In this document: one piece after another, positions 8,361 to 17,095 of the stretch
Layout: each line of letters opens with the position of its first letter
Numbering within the stretch: position 1 is the stretch's first letter
Assembly: GCA_044225565.1 (NCBI GenBank)
Contig: JBGAIL010000008.1
Location: 1-49,359 of the forward strand
DNA length: 49,359 nt
From: CAVXAE01 sp044225565
GTDB lineage: Bacteria; Pseudomonadota; Gammaproteobacteria; Steroidobacterales; Steroidobacteraceae
Direction: 5' to 3'
Program-made: the position numbers and the translations under genes
The notes under the pieces: model-generated
The model's database searches: none
What the model saw: the letters and a program-made list of their open reading frames with translations, nothing else
Told to the model about the DNA's origin: nothing

Positions 8361-9368
8361 TCAGGAGGCGCCGACCCGTAATTTGACCGGCAGCACCGTT
8401 CCGCGCGTCTCGAAGCGTCCGGCGTGCAGCCGGTCCAGGATCATGCGGCCGCCCAGCTCGCCGAGCTCGTAGGCAGGGGACTCCACGGTGGTGAGCATGG
8501 GGCGGGAGTAGCGCCAGAAATCGAAGGCGTTGAAGCCGGTGACGCGCACGTCCTCGGGCACGCGGTAGCCGTTGTCGATCAACCAGTTCACCACGGCGAT
8601 GCCCGTCTGGTCGTTGCTGCAGAGAAAGGCGTCCGGCGTGCCTTCGGTCGCGACGTGCGTGGCGATGGCGCGTTGCGTCGACACATAGTCGCCGCCTTCC
8701 GTCGCGAGGCTGCGCAGCGAGGTGCGCGCTCCAGCGGATTTCAGCACTTTCTGGATGCCGGCCTCGCGCTTCTCGAGCGCCGGCCAGCGGTGCTTCTGCG
8801 AGACCCACACGAAACGCCGGCAGCCGAGTTCGAGGAGATGCCGGGCGAGCAGCGTGCCGCCGCCCAGGTCGTCCTGCATGAGGGACACGGCATCCGTGAT
8901 CGACGCGGGCACCTTGTCCTGGAAGATGAGGAGGGGGTCGCCGAGCGAGGCGAGGTGGCGATAGATCTTTTCGCGCTGCACCGGCGGCCCCGAGGCCATC
9001 ACGCAGAGCGCGTCCGTCTGCCGGCTGCGCAGCGCGCCGGAATCGAGCAGCCGCTCCCCGCTCGTGCCGCGCAGGATGAGCCCGTAGTCGCGCTGGTTCA
9101 GGCAGTTGCTGAGCCCCGCGAGCACCGACGTGGAGAAAGCGTCCGCGACGAAGGTGGGCGAAGGGTCGACGATGACCATCTCGACCAGGAATCTCCGTGA
9201 CAGGCGCAGGCTGCGTCCCGCGGGATCCAGGCGATAGGAGAGCTTCGCCATCGCCTCCTCCACCTTGCGCCGCGTGCTCTCTCCCACCTTGGAGGAGCGG
9301 CCGTTGATGACGTTGGACACGGTCATCACCGAAACGCCGGCCCGGCGCGCGACGTCCTTCATGGTCAT
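8361..9368 (-). CDS. LacI-family transcriptional regulator
   Basis: Repressor of about 335 residues. The N-terminal helix-turn-helix is MKDVARRAGVSVMTVSNVING with the hinge following, and the rest is a periplasmic-binding-protein-like sugar-sensing domain ending in EDVRVTGFNAFDFWRY and SPAYELGELGGRM. It likely senses a sugar or pathway intermediate and controls the catabolic island through the two palindromes at 4709 and 8303. The start at 9368 (MTMKDV) was chosen to put the helix-turn-helix at the N terminus; a GTG at 9407 would add 13 basic residues. It is divergent from the histidine kinase gene, with about 170 bp between. Confidence 0.92.
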   Translation of the reverse strand: MTMKDVARRAGVSVMTVSNVINGRSSKVGESTRRKVEEAMAKLSYRLDPAGRSLRLSRRFLVEMVIVDPSPTFVADAFSTSVLAGLSNCLNQRDYGLILRGTSGERLLDSGALRSRQTDALCVMASGPPVQREKIYRHLASLGDPLLIFQDKVPASITDAVSLMQDDLGGGTLLARHLLELGCRRFVWVSQKHRWPALEKREAGIQKVLKSAGARTSLRSLATEGGDYVSTQRAIATHVATEGTPDAFLCSNDQTGIAVVNWLIDNGYRVPEDVRVTGFNAFDFWRYSRPMLTTVESPAYELGELGGRMILDRLHAGRFETRGTVLPVKLRVGAS

Positions 9369-9541
9369 TCTGGGCTTGGACCGGGGCGCGCGGGATCGGG
9401 ATGCCACGTGAGAGAGCCTGTGCGGGAGCGTGGAGGTTTCGCTGGCGCCAAGCATAGCAGGCCGTGCCGGCCGCGAGCCGCGCAGCCAGGTGCTAGGATT
9501 CGTGGCGATCCGTTTTTCGCATCGTCGCAGCAAACCCAGGC

Positions 9542-12500
9542 ATGAGCATTCCTTCGGGCACGAACCCTACGCCGCATTCCCCGGACCGCTTGCGGCTCGC
9601 CGCGCTCATCGCGCTGGCGCTCGCGGTCGTGCTGAGCGGATGCTGGCTACTGTACATCCGTGAAGCCGAGCAGATCGCGCAGCGTCAGGCGGAGCGCGAG
9701 GTGGTCCGCGTCAACCTGCTGGCGAAGCTGATGCAGAGTGAGCTGCGCCCCGTCGCCGACGATCTGCGGCTGCTCGCGGATGGCGATGGCCTGCGCCATT
9801 TCCTGGAAACCGGCGAGCAGCGCGGGCTGCAGGCCGCGCTGCGTCGCGCGCGCTTCTTCAGCGAGCACAAGCCCGGCTACGACAAGGTCCGCTACCTCGA
9901 CCAGGGCGGGCAGGAGATCCTGCGCGTCAATCACGGCGGCCAGGTAGTCGAGCCATCGAAGCTGCAGAACAAGGCGGACCGGCATTACTTCCAGCGCGCG
10001 AGCCAGTTGCCGCCCGGCGGCCTCTATCTCTCCGCCTTCGATCTGAGCATCGAGAACGGCCAGGTGGAGCGGCCCTACAAGCCCATGCTGCGCTTCGCCG
10101 TGCCGGTGTTCGATTCGAAAGGGCAGCGGCGGGGCGTCTACGTCATCAACTATCTGGCCGGCCGCCTCGTGGATCGCCTGCAGCAGATGGTGCCGCTCTA
10201 CGCGCATCGTCTGCGCATGCTCAACTCGCAAGGGTATTGGCTCAAGGGAGCGGGCGCGGATCTGGAATGGGGCTTCATGCTGCCGGCACAGGAGCACAGC
10301 ACACTTGCCCGCAGCGACGCGCGTCTCTGGGCACGGGTGCAGCGGGAGCAGGCGGGCCAGTTCCGCAGCGCCGACGGCATATTCACCTGGCGCCGGCTTT
10401 CGCCTTCAGAATACATCGGGGTGGAAACGGCGGCGCTGCATGCGGACGAGCCTTTCGTGGTCATGGCCTCGGAGGTGTCGCCGGCGGAATGGGGTGCGCT
10501 GTTCACGGGCTTACGGCAGATCATGCTGCTGGTATCCGCAGCCCTGGTGCTGCTCACGCTGAGCTGCATCTGGCTGTTCCACCGCTGGCGCCACGCGATG
10601 CAGGGTCTGCGCGAAACCAACGAGCAGCTCGAGGGGCGCGTGCGCGAACGCACCGCCGAGCTCGCCCAGAGCTATGAGCTGCTGAAGAGCCACGAACAGC
10701 TCCTGGAGGAAACCGGTGACCTCGCCAAGGTCGGCGGTTGGGAGCTCGATCCCGAATCCGGCAAGGGTCGCTGGACGCGCGAGATCGCGCGCATCCACGA
10801 GCTCGGCATGGGCGTGCAGCCGAGCCGGCAGCTCGGGCTGGAGTTCTATCCCGGAGAGTCGAGAACGCGCATCGAAGCCGCCCTGCAACGCGCCATCAGC
10901 GAAGGCACGCCTTACGATCTCGAGCTCGAGTTCGTGAGCGCGCGAGGCGAGCACAAATGGGTGCGCACCATCTGCCGGCCCGTGATGCGGAACGGCAAAG
11001 TGATCAGGCTGCGCGGCGCGCTGCAGGACATCACGGCGCGCAAGACGGCGGATATGAAGCTTCGCGCCCAGCTGCAGAGGCTTCATCTGCTCGAACAGAT
11101 CACGCGCGCCGTCGGCGAGCGGCACGATCTGGCGAGCATCCTTCGCGTCACCATCGGCGCGCTGGAAGACGACATGCCGCTGGACTTCGGCTGCGTCGGG
11201 CTTTACGACGCGGAGCGGTGCACGCTCACCGTCACGGCCGTCGCGCCGAAGAGCGGTGATCTCGCGGCACGACTCGAGATGTCCGAACAGGCGATGGTAG
11301 CCATCGACGAGAACGGTCTGTCACGATGCGTGCGAGGCCATCTGGTGTACGAGCCGGATGTCTCCAGGCTCGCGTTCCCGTTTCCGCAGCGGCTCGCGGA
11401 AGGCGGGCTGCGCGCGCTGGTCATCGCGCCGCTGCAGATCGAAAGCACGGTGTTCGGTGTGCTGGTGGCGGCTCGCCGGCAACCTGGCACGTTCAGCAGC
11501 TGGGATTGCGAATTCCTGAGGCAGCTGAGCGAGCACGTGGCGCTCGCGGCGCGACAGGCGCAGCTTCACGGAGATCTGCAATCCGCCTACGAGAATCTGC
11601 GCAACTCGCAGCAGTCCGTGATTCAGCAGGAGCGTCTGAGGGTGCTCGGCCAGATGGCCAGCGGCATCGCGCACGACATCAACAACGCCATCTCGCCCAT
11701 CATGCTGTACACGGACTCGCTGCTCGAGACGGACCCGACGCTGAGCGAGCGGGCACGGACGTCGCTGCGCACCATCCAGCAGGCAGTAAGCGACGTCGCA
11801 GAGACCGTTGCGCGCATGCGCGAGTTCTATCGCCAGCGCGAGCCGCAGACCGAGCTCAATGCGGTCGAGATCAACGATCTGGTCCGGCAAGTCGTGGAGC
11901 TCACCCGCGCGCGCTGGCAGGCCATGCCACAGCGGCGCGGCGTGGTCATCGAATTGCGCACGGAGCTCGCGCCTCGGCTGCCGTCCGTGGCAGGCATCGA
12001 GAGCGAGATCCGTGAGGCGCTCACCAATCTCATCTTCAATGCCGTCGACGCAATGCCGCAGGGCGGCACGCTCATCTTGCGCACGAAGCGCGACGTGGCC
12101 GGGCGAGCGCTCGTCGAAGTCTCCGACACGGGAACGGGAATGGACGAAGAGACCCGTCGCCGCTGTCTCGAGCCGTTCTTCACCACGAAAGGCGAGCGTG
12201 GCACGGGTCTCGGTCTCGCGATGGTGTATGGCGTCATGCAGCGCCACGGCGGCAGCGTGGACATCGACAGTGCGCCTGGCAAGGGCACGACGATGCGCCT
12301 CTCTTTCGAAGTGGCGGCGGCACCGGGCGTGGATCCCGTGGAGTCCCGGTTCGAAACGCCGACCGGCCTCACCCTATTGCTGGTCGACGATGATCCGACG
12401 GTGCTCAAGTCCCTGCGCGAGACGCTGGAGCTCGACGGTCACACCATTCTCACGGCCAGCGGCGGCCAGCAGGGCGTCGAGACCTTCGAGGCATCCCGCA

Positions 12501-12748
12501 AGCCGGGCAGCGCGGCTATCTCCGCCGTGATCACGGATCTCGGCATGCCCCACGTCGACGGGCGCGTGGTCGCACAGGCGGTGAAGCGTGCTTCGCCGGA
12601 CACACCCGTCATCCTGCTCACCGGCTGGGGCGAGCGGCTGCTGGCCGAAGGCCATGCGCCGCCGAACGTGGACCGGGTGCTGAGCAAGCCGCCACGCATC
12701 AAGGCGCTGCGCGAGACACTCGCCGTGCTCTGCAGTGCCGGGGCTTGA
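9542..12748 (+). CDS. Hybrid sensor histidine kinase with Cache-like, PAS, GAF, HisKA, HATPase and receiver domains
   Basis: Membrane sensor kinase of 1068 residues. Transmembrane segment 1 spans about 19-39, an extracytoplasmic sensing region (double-Cache-like) about 40-322, and transmembrane segment 2 about 325-347. A coiled linker leads to a PAS domain about 383-500 and a GAF-like domain about 510-680. The HisKA box GIAHDIN contains the phospho-acceptor His711. The HATPase has an N box at about 825-837, DTGTGMD and GTGLGLAM. The C-terminal receiver (about 940-1068) has DDD near its start and the acceptor Asp999 in VITDLGMPH. There is no separate response regulator or DNA-binding output next to it. 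The betaine-type ABC genes start 39 bp downstream on the same strand, so it may sense the same ligand or be co-transcribed with them. The signal is unknown. Confidence 0.93.
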   Translation: MSIPSGTNPTPHSPDRLRLAALIALALAVVLSGCWLLYIREAEQIAQRQAEREVVRVNLLAKLMQSELRPVADDLRLLADGDGLRHFLETGEQRGLQAALRRARFFSEHKPGYDKVRYLDQGGQEILRVNHGGQVVEPSKLQNKADRHYFQRASQLPPGGLYLSAFDLSIENGQVERPYKPMLRFAVPVFDSKGQRRGVYVINYLAGRLVDRLQQMVPLYAHRLRMLNSQGYWLKGAGADLEWGFMLPAQEHSTLARSDARLWARVQREQAGQFRSADGIFTWRRLSPSEYIGVETAALHADEPFVVMASEVSPAEWGALFTGLRQIMLLVSAALVLLTLSCIWLFHRWRHAMQGLRETNEQLEGRVRERTAELAQSYELLKSHEQLLEETGDLAKVGGWELDPESGKGRWTREIARIHELGMGVQPSRQLGLEFYPGESRTRIEAALQRAISEGTPYDLELEFVSARGEHKWVRTICRPVMRNGKVIRLRGALQDITARKTADMKLRAQLQRLHLLEQITRAVGERHDLASILRVTIGALEDDMPLDFGCVGLYDAERCTLTVTAVAPKSGDLAARLEMSEQAMVAIDENGLSRCVRGHLVYEPDVSRLAFPFPQRLAEGGLRALVIAPLQIESTVFGVLVAARRQPGTFSSWDCEFLRQLSEHVALAARQAQLHGDLQSAYENLRNSQQSVIQQERLRVLGQMASGIAHDINNAISPIMLYTDSLLETDPTLSERARTSLRTIQQAVSDVAETVARMREFYRQREPQTELNAVEINDLVRQVVELTRARWQAMPQRRGVVIELRTELAPRLPSVAGIESEIREALTNLIFNAVDAMPQGGTLILRTKRDVAGRALVEVSDTGTGMDEETRRRCLEPFFTTKGERGTGLGLAMVYGVMQRHGGSVDIDSAPGKGTTMRLSFEVAAAPGVDPVESRFETPTGLTLLLVDDDPTVLKSLRETLELDGHTILTASGGQQGVETFEASRKPGSAAISAVITDLGMPHVDGRVVAQAVKRASPDTPVILLTGWGERLLAEGHAPPNVDRVLSKPPRIKALRETLAVLCSAGA

Positions 12749-12787
12749 TCCCGCGTGGGCGAGCTTTCCGAAGGCGACATCCCGGCG

Positions 12788-13564
12788 ATGATCGCGCTCG
12801 AGCACGTCTCCAAGGCTTATCGCGCCGGCGGCCGCTCCGCGGTACGGGACGTGACGTTCAGCGTTCCCGAGCGCGCGTTCGTCGCGCTGGTCGGTGAGTC
12901 GGGCTCCGGCAAGACCACGCTGCTCAAGACGATCAATCGACTCGTCGAGCCGGATACGGGCACGGTGAGCATCGCGGGCAAGCCCGTGCAGGGCGTCGAG
13001 CCTCACGTGCTTCGCCGGCAGATCGGCTACGTGTTCCAGGGCGTCGGGTTGTTCCCGCATTTGAGCGTGGCGGAGAACATCGGCATCACGCCGCAGTTGC
13101 TCGAGTGGCCGCAAAGCGGGATCTCCAGGCGCGTCGACGAATTGCTTGAGCTGGTATCCCTGCCTGGTGAGTTGCGTACCCGAATGCCGGACGAGCTCTC
13201 GGGCGGCCAGCGGCAACGTGTGGGCGTGGCGCGGGCTCTCGCGGCGAGGCCAGCCATCATGCTCATGGATGAGCCGTTCGGTGCGCTCGATCCCATCACG
13301 CGTGATTCGATCGCCACGGAATACCGACGGCTGCACGAGCAGATGGGCCTCACCACGTTGATGGTGACGCACGACGTACTCGAGGCGATCCTGCTGGCAG
13401 ATCGCATCCTGGTGATCCGCGCAGGGCAGATCGTCGCCGACGGCGAGCCGCACGAGCTGCTCGACGGACATCCCGATGCCGGCGTGCGCGCGCTCATGGA
13501 CATGCCACGCCGGCAGGCTGTGCGGGTGCGCTCGCTTCTCGAAGCGAGAAATTCGCGTGGATGA
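12788..13564 (+). CDS. ABC transporter ATP-binding protein, glycine betaine/choline (OpuC/ProV-like) type
   Basis: ATPase subunit of an osmoprotectant-type importer. It has Walker A GESGSGKTT, signature LSGGQRQRVGVARAL, Walker B IMLMDEP, and D-loop and H-loop (VTHD). The ATG at 12788 (MIALEHVSKAY) matches the usual start of the family; a GTG at 12755 would add 11 unrelated residues. It is 258 residues long and lacks the C-terminal CBS pair of the longer OpuCA/ProV proteins, so any ionic-strength gating by CBS domains is absent. The following permease/binding-protein fusion begins inside its last codons (8 bp overlap), which shows that the two make one transporter. Confidence 0.93.
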   Translation: MIALEHVSKAYRAGGRSAVRDVTFSVPERAFVALVGESGSGKTTLLKTINRLVEPDTGTVSIAGKPVQGVEPHVLRRQIGYVFQGVGLFPHLSVAENIGITPQLLEWPQSGISRRVDELLELVSLPGELRTRMPDELSGGQRQRVGVARALAARPAIMLMDEPFGALDPITRDSIATEYRRLHEQMGLTTLMVTHDVLEAILLADRILVIRAGQIVADGEPHELLDGHPDAGVRALMDMPRRQAVRVRSLLEARNSRG

Positions 13565-15122
13565 GCGCTTCCAGGCCGCATTCGACCTGCTGCCCGAATA
13601 TCTCGGCAGCCACGTGATACTGAGTGCTGCAGCGCTCGGCCTGGGAATCGCCATCAGCCTGCCGCTCATCATCGCGGCGAGTCGGTATCCGCGAGTGCGC
13701 TGGCCGCTGCTCACGCTGTCCAGTCTCATCCAGACCGTGCCGAGCCTCGCGCTGCTGGCACTGTTCTATCCGATACTGCTGGCGCTGTCCTCGGTGACCG
13801 AGCATCTGTTCGGCGAGCGCATCTCCGCGCTGGGCTTTCTGCCGTCGCTCCTGGCTCTCACCCTTTATTCGATGCTGCCGGTCATCCGCAATGGGGTGAC
13901 GGCGCTGATGAATCTGGACCCCGCGGTGATCGAGGCTGCACGCGGCGTCGGCATGACGCCGAGGCAGATGCTGGTGCGTGTCGAGATGCCCCTCGCGGCA
14001 CCGGTGTTGATGGCGGGCGTGCGGACTTCGGCAGTCTGGGTCATCGGCACGGCCACGCTATCGACGCCAGTGGGCCAGACGAGCCTGGGCAACTACATCT
14101 TCTCGGGGCTGCAGGTGCAGAACTGGGTGTTCGTGTCGTTCGGCTGCGTGGCGGCGGCCGCACTGGCGCTCGTCACGGATTTCCTGTTGGGGCTCATCGA
14201 GAAGGGAATGGCGAAGCGGCAGCCACGGTTCGTGTGGGCCGGGCTCGTGCTGTTGCTGGCGGGCATCGCTGCAGCCTGCATCCCGTCGATGGGTGCCGGA
14301 CAACGAGGCTACGTCATCGGCGCGAAGAATTTCACGGAGCAGTACATCCTCTCGGATCTCATTGCGGAGCGGTTGCGTGAGGCAGGGCACGCGGCGAATC
14401 GTCGCATCGGGCTGGGCTCGAGCATCGCATTCCAGGCCGTTTCGAGCGGTGACATCGACGCTTACGTGGAGTATTCCGGCACCGTCTGGGCGAGCCTCAT
14501 GGGTCGCACCGACACGCCGCCGCGTGACGCGATGCTCGTGGAGATGCGACAGTGGATGCGTGACACGCACGGCGTGGAGCTCATGGGCTCGCTGGGCTTC
14601 GAGAACGCCTATGCGCTCGCGATGCGTCGCGACCGGGCGGAAGCGCTGGGCGTGCGCAGCATCGCGGATCTGGCGCGACATGCATCGATGCTTTCCTTCG
14701 GGAGCGATCTCGAATTCCTGACGCGCCCGGAGTGGAAGGCGCTACGCGTCGCGTACGGGCTGGAATTCCGCGAGCAGCGGCAGTTCCAGCCCACCTTCAT
14801 GTACCGGGCCATCGAGAGCCGGGAGGTGGACGTGATCTCCGCCTTCTCGAGCGACGGGCGCATCGCCGCGTACGATCTGGTGGTGCTGGACGATCCGCGC
14901 GGCGCTATCCTTCCATACGATGCCATCGTGCTCGTGGCTCCGGACCGCATCGCCGATCCGGTGCTGCACCGCGCGCTGGGCCCGCTGCTGGGCGCCATCC
15001 CCATCGAGCGGATGCGGGAGGCGAACCAGATGGTGGACCGCGACGCGCAGGCGGTGTCGCCGGAGCAGGCGGCGCGGTGGCTGGGGCAAGTGGCGCATCT
15101 CGGGAGGTCGAAGAAACAATGA
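13557..15122 (+). CDS. Fused ABC permease and substrate-binding protein, glycine betaine/choline family
   Basis: Single 521-residue polypeptide. Residues 1 to about 220 form a BPD_transp_1 permease with several helices and the EAA-like loop EAARGVGMTPRQML. A further membrane segment at about 225-245 tethers an OpuAC-type binding domain (about 250-521) with GAKNFTEQYIL, GDIDAYVEYSGT and FGSDLEF. Permease-binding protein fusions are known for betaine and carnitine/choline uptake systems. Start GTG 13557 is in frame and overlaps the ATPase gene by 8 bp. Likely ligands are betaine, choline or related quaternary amines. The creA stop/start overlap at 15119 joins it to the same transcript. Confidence 0.92.
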   Translation: MDERFQAAFDLLPEYLGSHVILSAAALGLGIAISLPLIIAASRYPRVRWPLLTLSSLIQTVPSLALLALFYPILLALSSVTEHLFGERISALGFLPSLLALTLYSMLPVIRNGVTALMNLDPAVIEAARGVGMTPRQMLVRVEMPLAAPVLMAGVRTSAVWVIGTATLSTPVGQTSLGNYIFSGLQVQNWVFVSFGCVAAAALALVTDFLLGLIEKGMAKRQPRFVWAGLVLLLAGIAAACIPSMGAGQRGYVIGAKNFTEQYILSDLIAERLREAGHAANRRIGLGSSIAFQAVSSGDIDAYVEYSGTVWASLMGRTDTPPRDAMLVEMRQWMRDTHGVELMGSLGFENAYALAMRRDRAEALGVRSIADLARHASMLSFGSDLEFLTRPEWKALRVAYGLEFREQRQFQPTFMYRAIESREVDVISAFSSDGRIAAYDLVVLDDPRGAILPYDAIVLVAPDRIADPVLHRALGPLLGAIPIERMREANQMVDRDAQAVSPEQAARWLGQVAHLGRSKKQ

Positions 15123-15607
15123 AGCGGTTCCTGGTCACGCTCAGCATCATCATCCTGCTGTTCCTGCTGGTGTTCATCATCTGGATCTGGAGCCGGCCGG
15201 AGCGCGGCACCACCGGCAAGGTGAGCACGCGGTTCCACCTGCTCGGGCCCAACGACAAGATCGCGGTCGACGGCTTCGACGATCCGAAGGTGCAGGGCGT
15301 GGCCTGCCACATCAGCCGCGCGGTCACGGGCGGCATCAAGGGCGGGCTGGGGCTGGCGGAAGACACGAGCGATGCGAGCATCGCGTGCCGGCAGGTGGGG
15401 CCCATCCGCATCACCGGCGAGCTGAAGGATGGCGAGACCGTGTTCGACGAGCAGCGCAGCCTGGTGTTCAAGCGGTTGCACGTGGTGCGGTTCCACGACC
15501 GGGAGCGCAACGTGCTCGTGTACGTGTCCTACAGCGACCGGGTGATCGAGGGCAGCCCGAAGAACTCGATCAGCACGGTGCCGGTCATGGGGTGGGTGGC
15601 GCCGTAG
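15119..15607 (+). CDS. creA: CreA family protein
   Basis: CreA-type protein of 162 residues with an N-terminal hydrophobic segment (about 4-26, signal or anchor) and the family's hallmark blocks VACHISRAVTGGIKGG, GLAEDTSDASIACRQVGPI and FDEQRSLVFK. It probably acts in the periplasm. Its function is not established; in E. coli the name comes from proximity to creBCD and does not imply a role here. It overlaps the preceding transporter gene by 4 bp (ATGA), so it is translated from the same message. Confidence 0.93.
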   Translation: MKRFLVTLSIIILLFLLVFIIWIWSRPERGTTGKVSTRFHLLGPNDKIAVDGFDDPKVQGVACHISRAVTGGIKGGLGLAEDTSDASIACRQVGPIRITGELKDGETVFDEQRSLVFKRLHVVRFHDRERNVLVYVSYSDRVIEGSPKNSISTVPVMGWVAP

Positions 15608-15628
15608 CGTTCGAGCGGTGGAGGGCAA

Positions 15629-16990
15629 ATGCGGGTGGTGTCGACGGCGTGTCGGTTGGCGTTGATCGCTGCCGCTGGCATCGGCGCCGCCACTTTGGCG
15701 TCCACCGACGCTCACGCCGCAGCGACGAATGGTGCGAAGGCCGCCAATGCGCAGGAAACGCTCGACGCCGGGTTGTGGCGTGAGATCCAGCAGATCCGCG
15801 CCATCGACAATCACACCCACGCCGATCCGGCGGATGCCGATCGCATCACCGCCTGGGATTCAGGCGCACCTCTCGGCCGCCCGCGCTATCCGGACGTGGC
15901 GCCGCTCCGCAGCGACAACCCTGAGTGGCGGCTCGCGTGGCGGGCACTCTACGGCTATCCCTATCGGGACATCGAAGCCGGGCACGTGCGCGCGCTGCTC
16001 GAAACGAAGCGTGCCAAGGCTCGCGAGCGCGGTGAATCCTGGCCCGTGGGCGTGCTGGACGCGGCGGGAGTGCAGGTGGCTCTGGTCAATGCCGCGCAGC
16101 TCGGTGCCGGGCAGCGCAACGACCGGTTCCGCTGGGTCCCTTATGCAGATCCGCTGTTGTGGCCGTTCGCGGGAGACGCCTCGCCGCTGCGATTCGCGGG
16201 CGGTGCGATCAGCAACGAGCGACTGCGCGAGGAGGCAGGGCTCGGCTCCCTGCCGCCGACGCTGGACGCCTATGTGGAGCAACTCGTACAACCGACGCTC
16301 GCGCGCTGGAAGGATAGCGGCGCGGTCGCCGTGAAGTTCCTTTCCGCCTATGCCCGCTCACTGGCTTTCGAGCCGGTCGAGCGGCCACTCGCCGCGGCCC
16401 TGTATTCGAAAGCAGCCGGCGGCCAGGCGCTGACCGCTGCGGAGCGGAAGACGCTGGAGGATTTTCTCTTCTGCGGGATCGCCGCATCAGCCGGCGCCCG
16501 CGGTCTCGTAGTGCACGTGCACACCGGCAATGGCGATGGACCGTATTTCGACAATGGCCGCGCGAATCCTTCGCTGCTCGAGCCGGCTCTCGGCTCGGAG
16601 CCGCTGCGCGGCACGAATTTCGTGCTGCTGCACGGCGGCTGGCCATTCACTTCGGTCGCGCAGGCGATGCTGGACAAGCCCAACACGTACGCGGACTTCT
16701 CGGCGCAGACCTTTTATCTGTCGACCCGGGCGCTGGCCGTGGTGCTGCGGGACTGGCTCGAGTGGCATCCGGAGAAAGTGCTGTTCGGCTCGGATGCCTA
16801 TTCCGACGCGGCTTCGCCGCTCACGGATTACGAAGAGAAGCAGTGGCTGATGACGTACAAGGCGCGCCGCGCGCTGGCCATCGCGCTCACCGGCATGATG
16901 CGTGATGAGGGGATCTCCCGCGCCCGCGGGGTGGAGCTCGCCCGCATGGTGCTGCACGACAACGCCGCGCGGCTGTACGGAATACAGTGA
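15629..16990 (+). CDS. Exported amidohydrolase 2-family metal-dependent hydrolase
   Basis: Protein of 453 residues with an N-terminal signal peptide (cleavage near AHA-AATNG) and a TIM-barrel amidohydrolase domain. Metal-site candidates are the HTH pair in IDNHTHAD, His in VHVHTGNG, His in LLHGGWPF and Asp in LFGSDAYSD. VAVKFLSA contains a Lys near the position of the carbamylated lysine in some family members. Related proteins are decarboxylases or hydrolases of small organic substrates; the substrate cannot be named. It is 21 bp after creA on the same strand, but a shared function with the transporter is not obvious. Confidence 0.88.
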   Translation: MRVVSTACRLALIAAAGIGAATLASTDAHAAATNGAKAANAQETLDAGLWREIQQIRAIDNHTHADPADADRITAWDSGAPLGRPRYPDVAPLRSDNPEWRLAWRALYGYPYRDIEAGHVRALLETKRAKARERGESWPVGVLDAAGVQVALVNAAQLGAGQRNDRFRWVPYADPLLWPFAGDASPLRFAGGAISNERLREEAGLGSLPPTLDAYVEQLVQPTLARWKDSGAVAVKFLSAYARSLAFEPVERPLAAALYSKAAGGQALTAAERKTLEDFLFCGIAASAGARGLVVHVHTGNGDGPYFDNGRANPSLLEPALGSEPLRGTNFVLLHGGWPFTSVAQAMLDKPNTYADFSAQTFYLSTRALAVVLRDWLEWHPEKVLFGSDAYSDAASPLTDYEEKQWLMTYKARRALAIALTGMMRDEGISRARGVELARMVLHDNAARLYGIQ

Positions 16991-17000
16991 ATCCCTAAAA

Positions 17001-17087
17001 CTATTCAGAAGGAGTACTGATTCACGTCTAAATATATGAAAATACTGGAATAGATAGATTCGTTAATCTATTCTGATATCTATTCAG
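17001..17087. promoter_or_regulatory. AT-rich control region with inverted and direct CTATTC repeats upstream of the HipA-like gene
   Basis: The 105-bp gap is strikingly AT-rich. It contains an inverted repeat GAATAGAT-10-ATCTATTC at 17048-17073, with an inner 7-bp inverted repeat, and three copies of CTATTC(A/T)G at 17001, 17068 and 17080. The last copy overlaps the AGGAG ribosome site. This suggests operator sites for autoregulation by the helix-turn-helix of the downstream protein. Confidence 0.55.
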
Positions 17088-17095
17088 GAGCGCCC

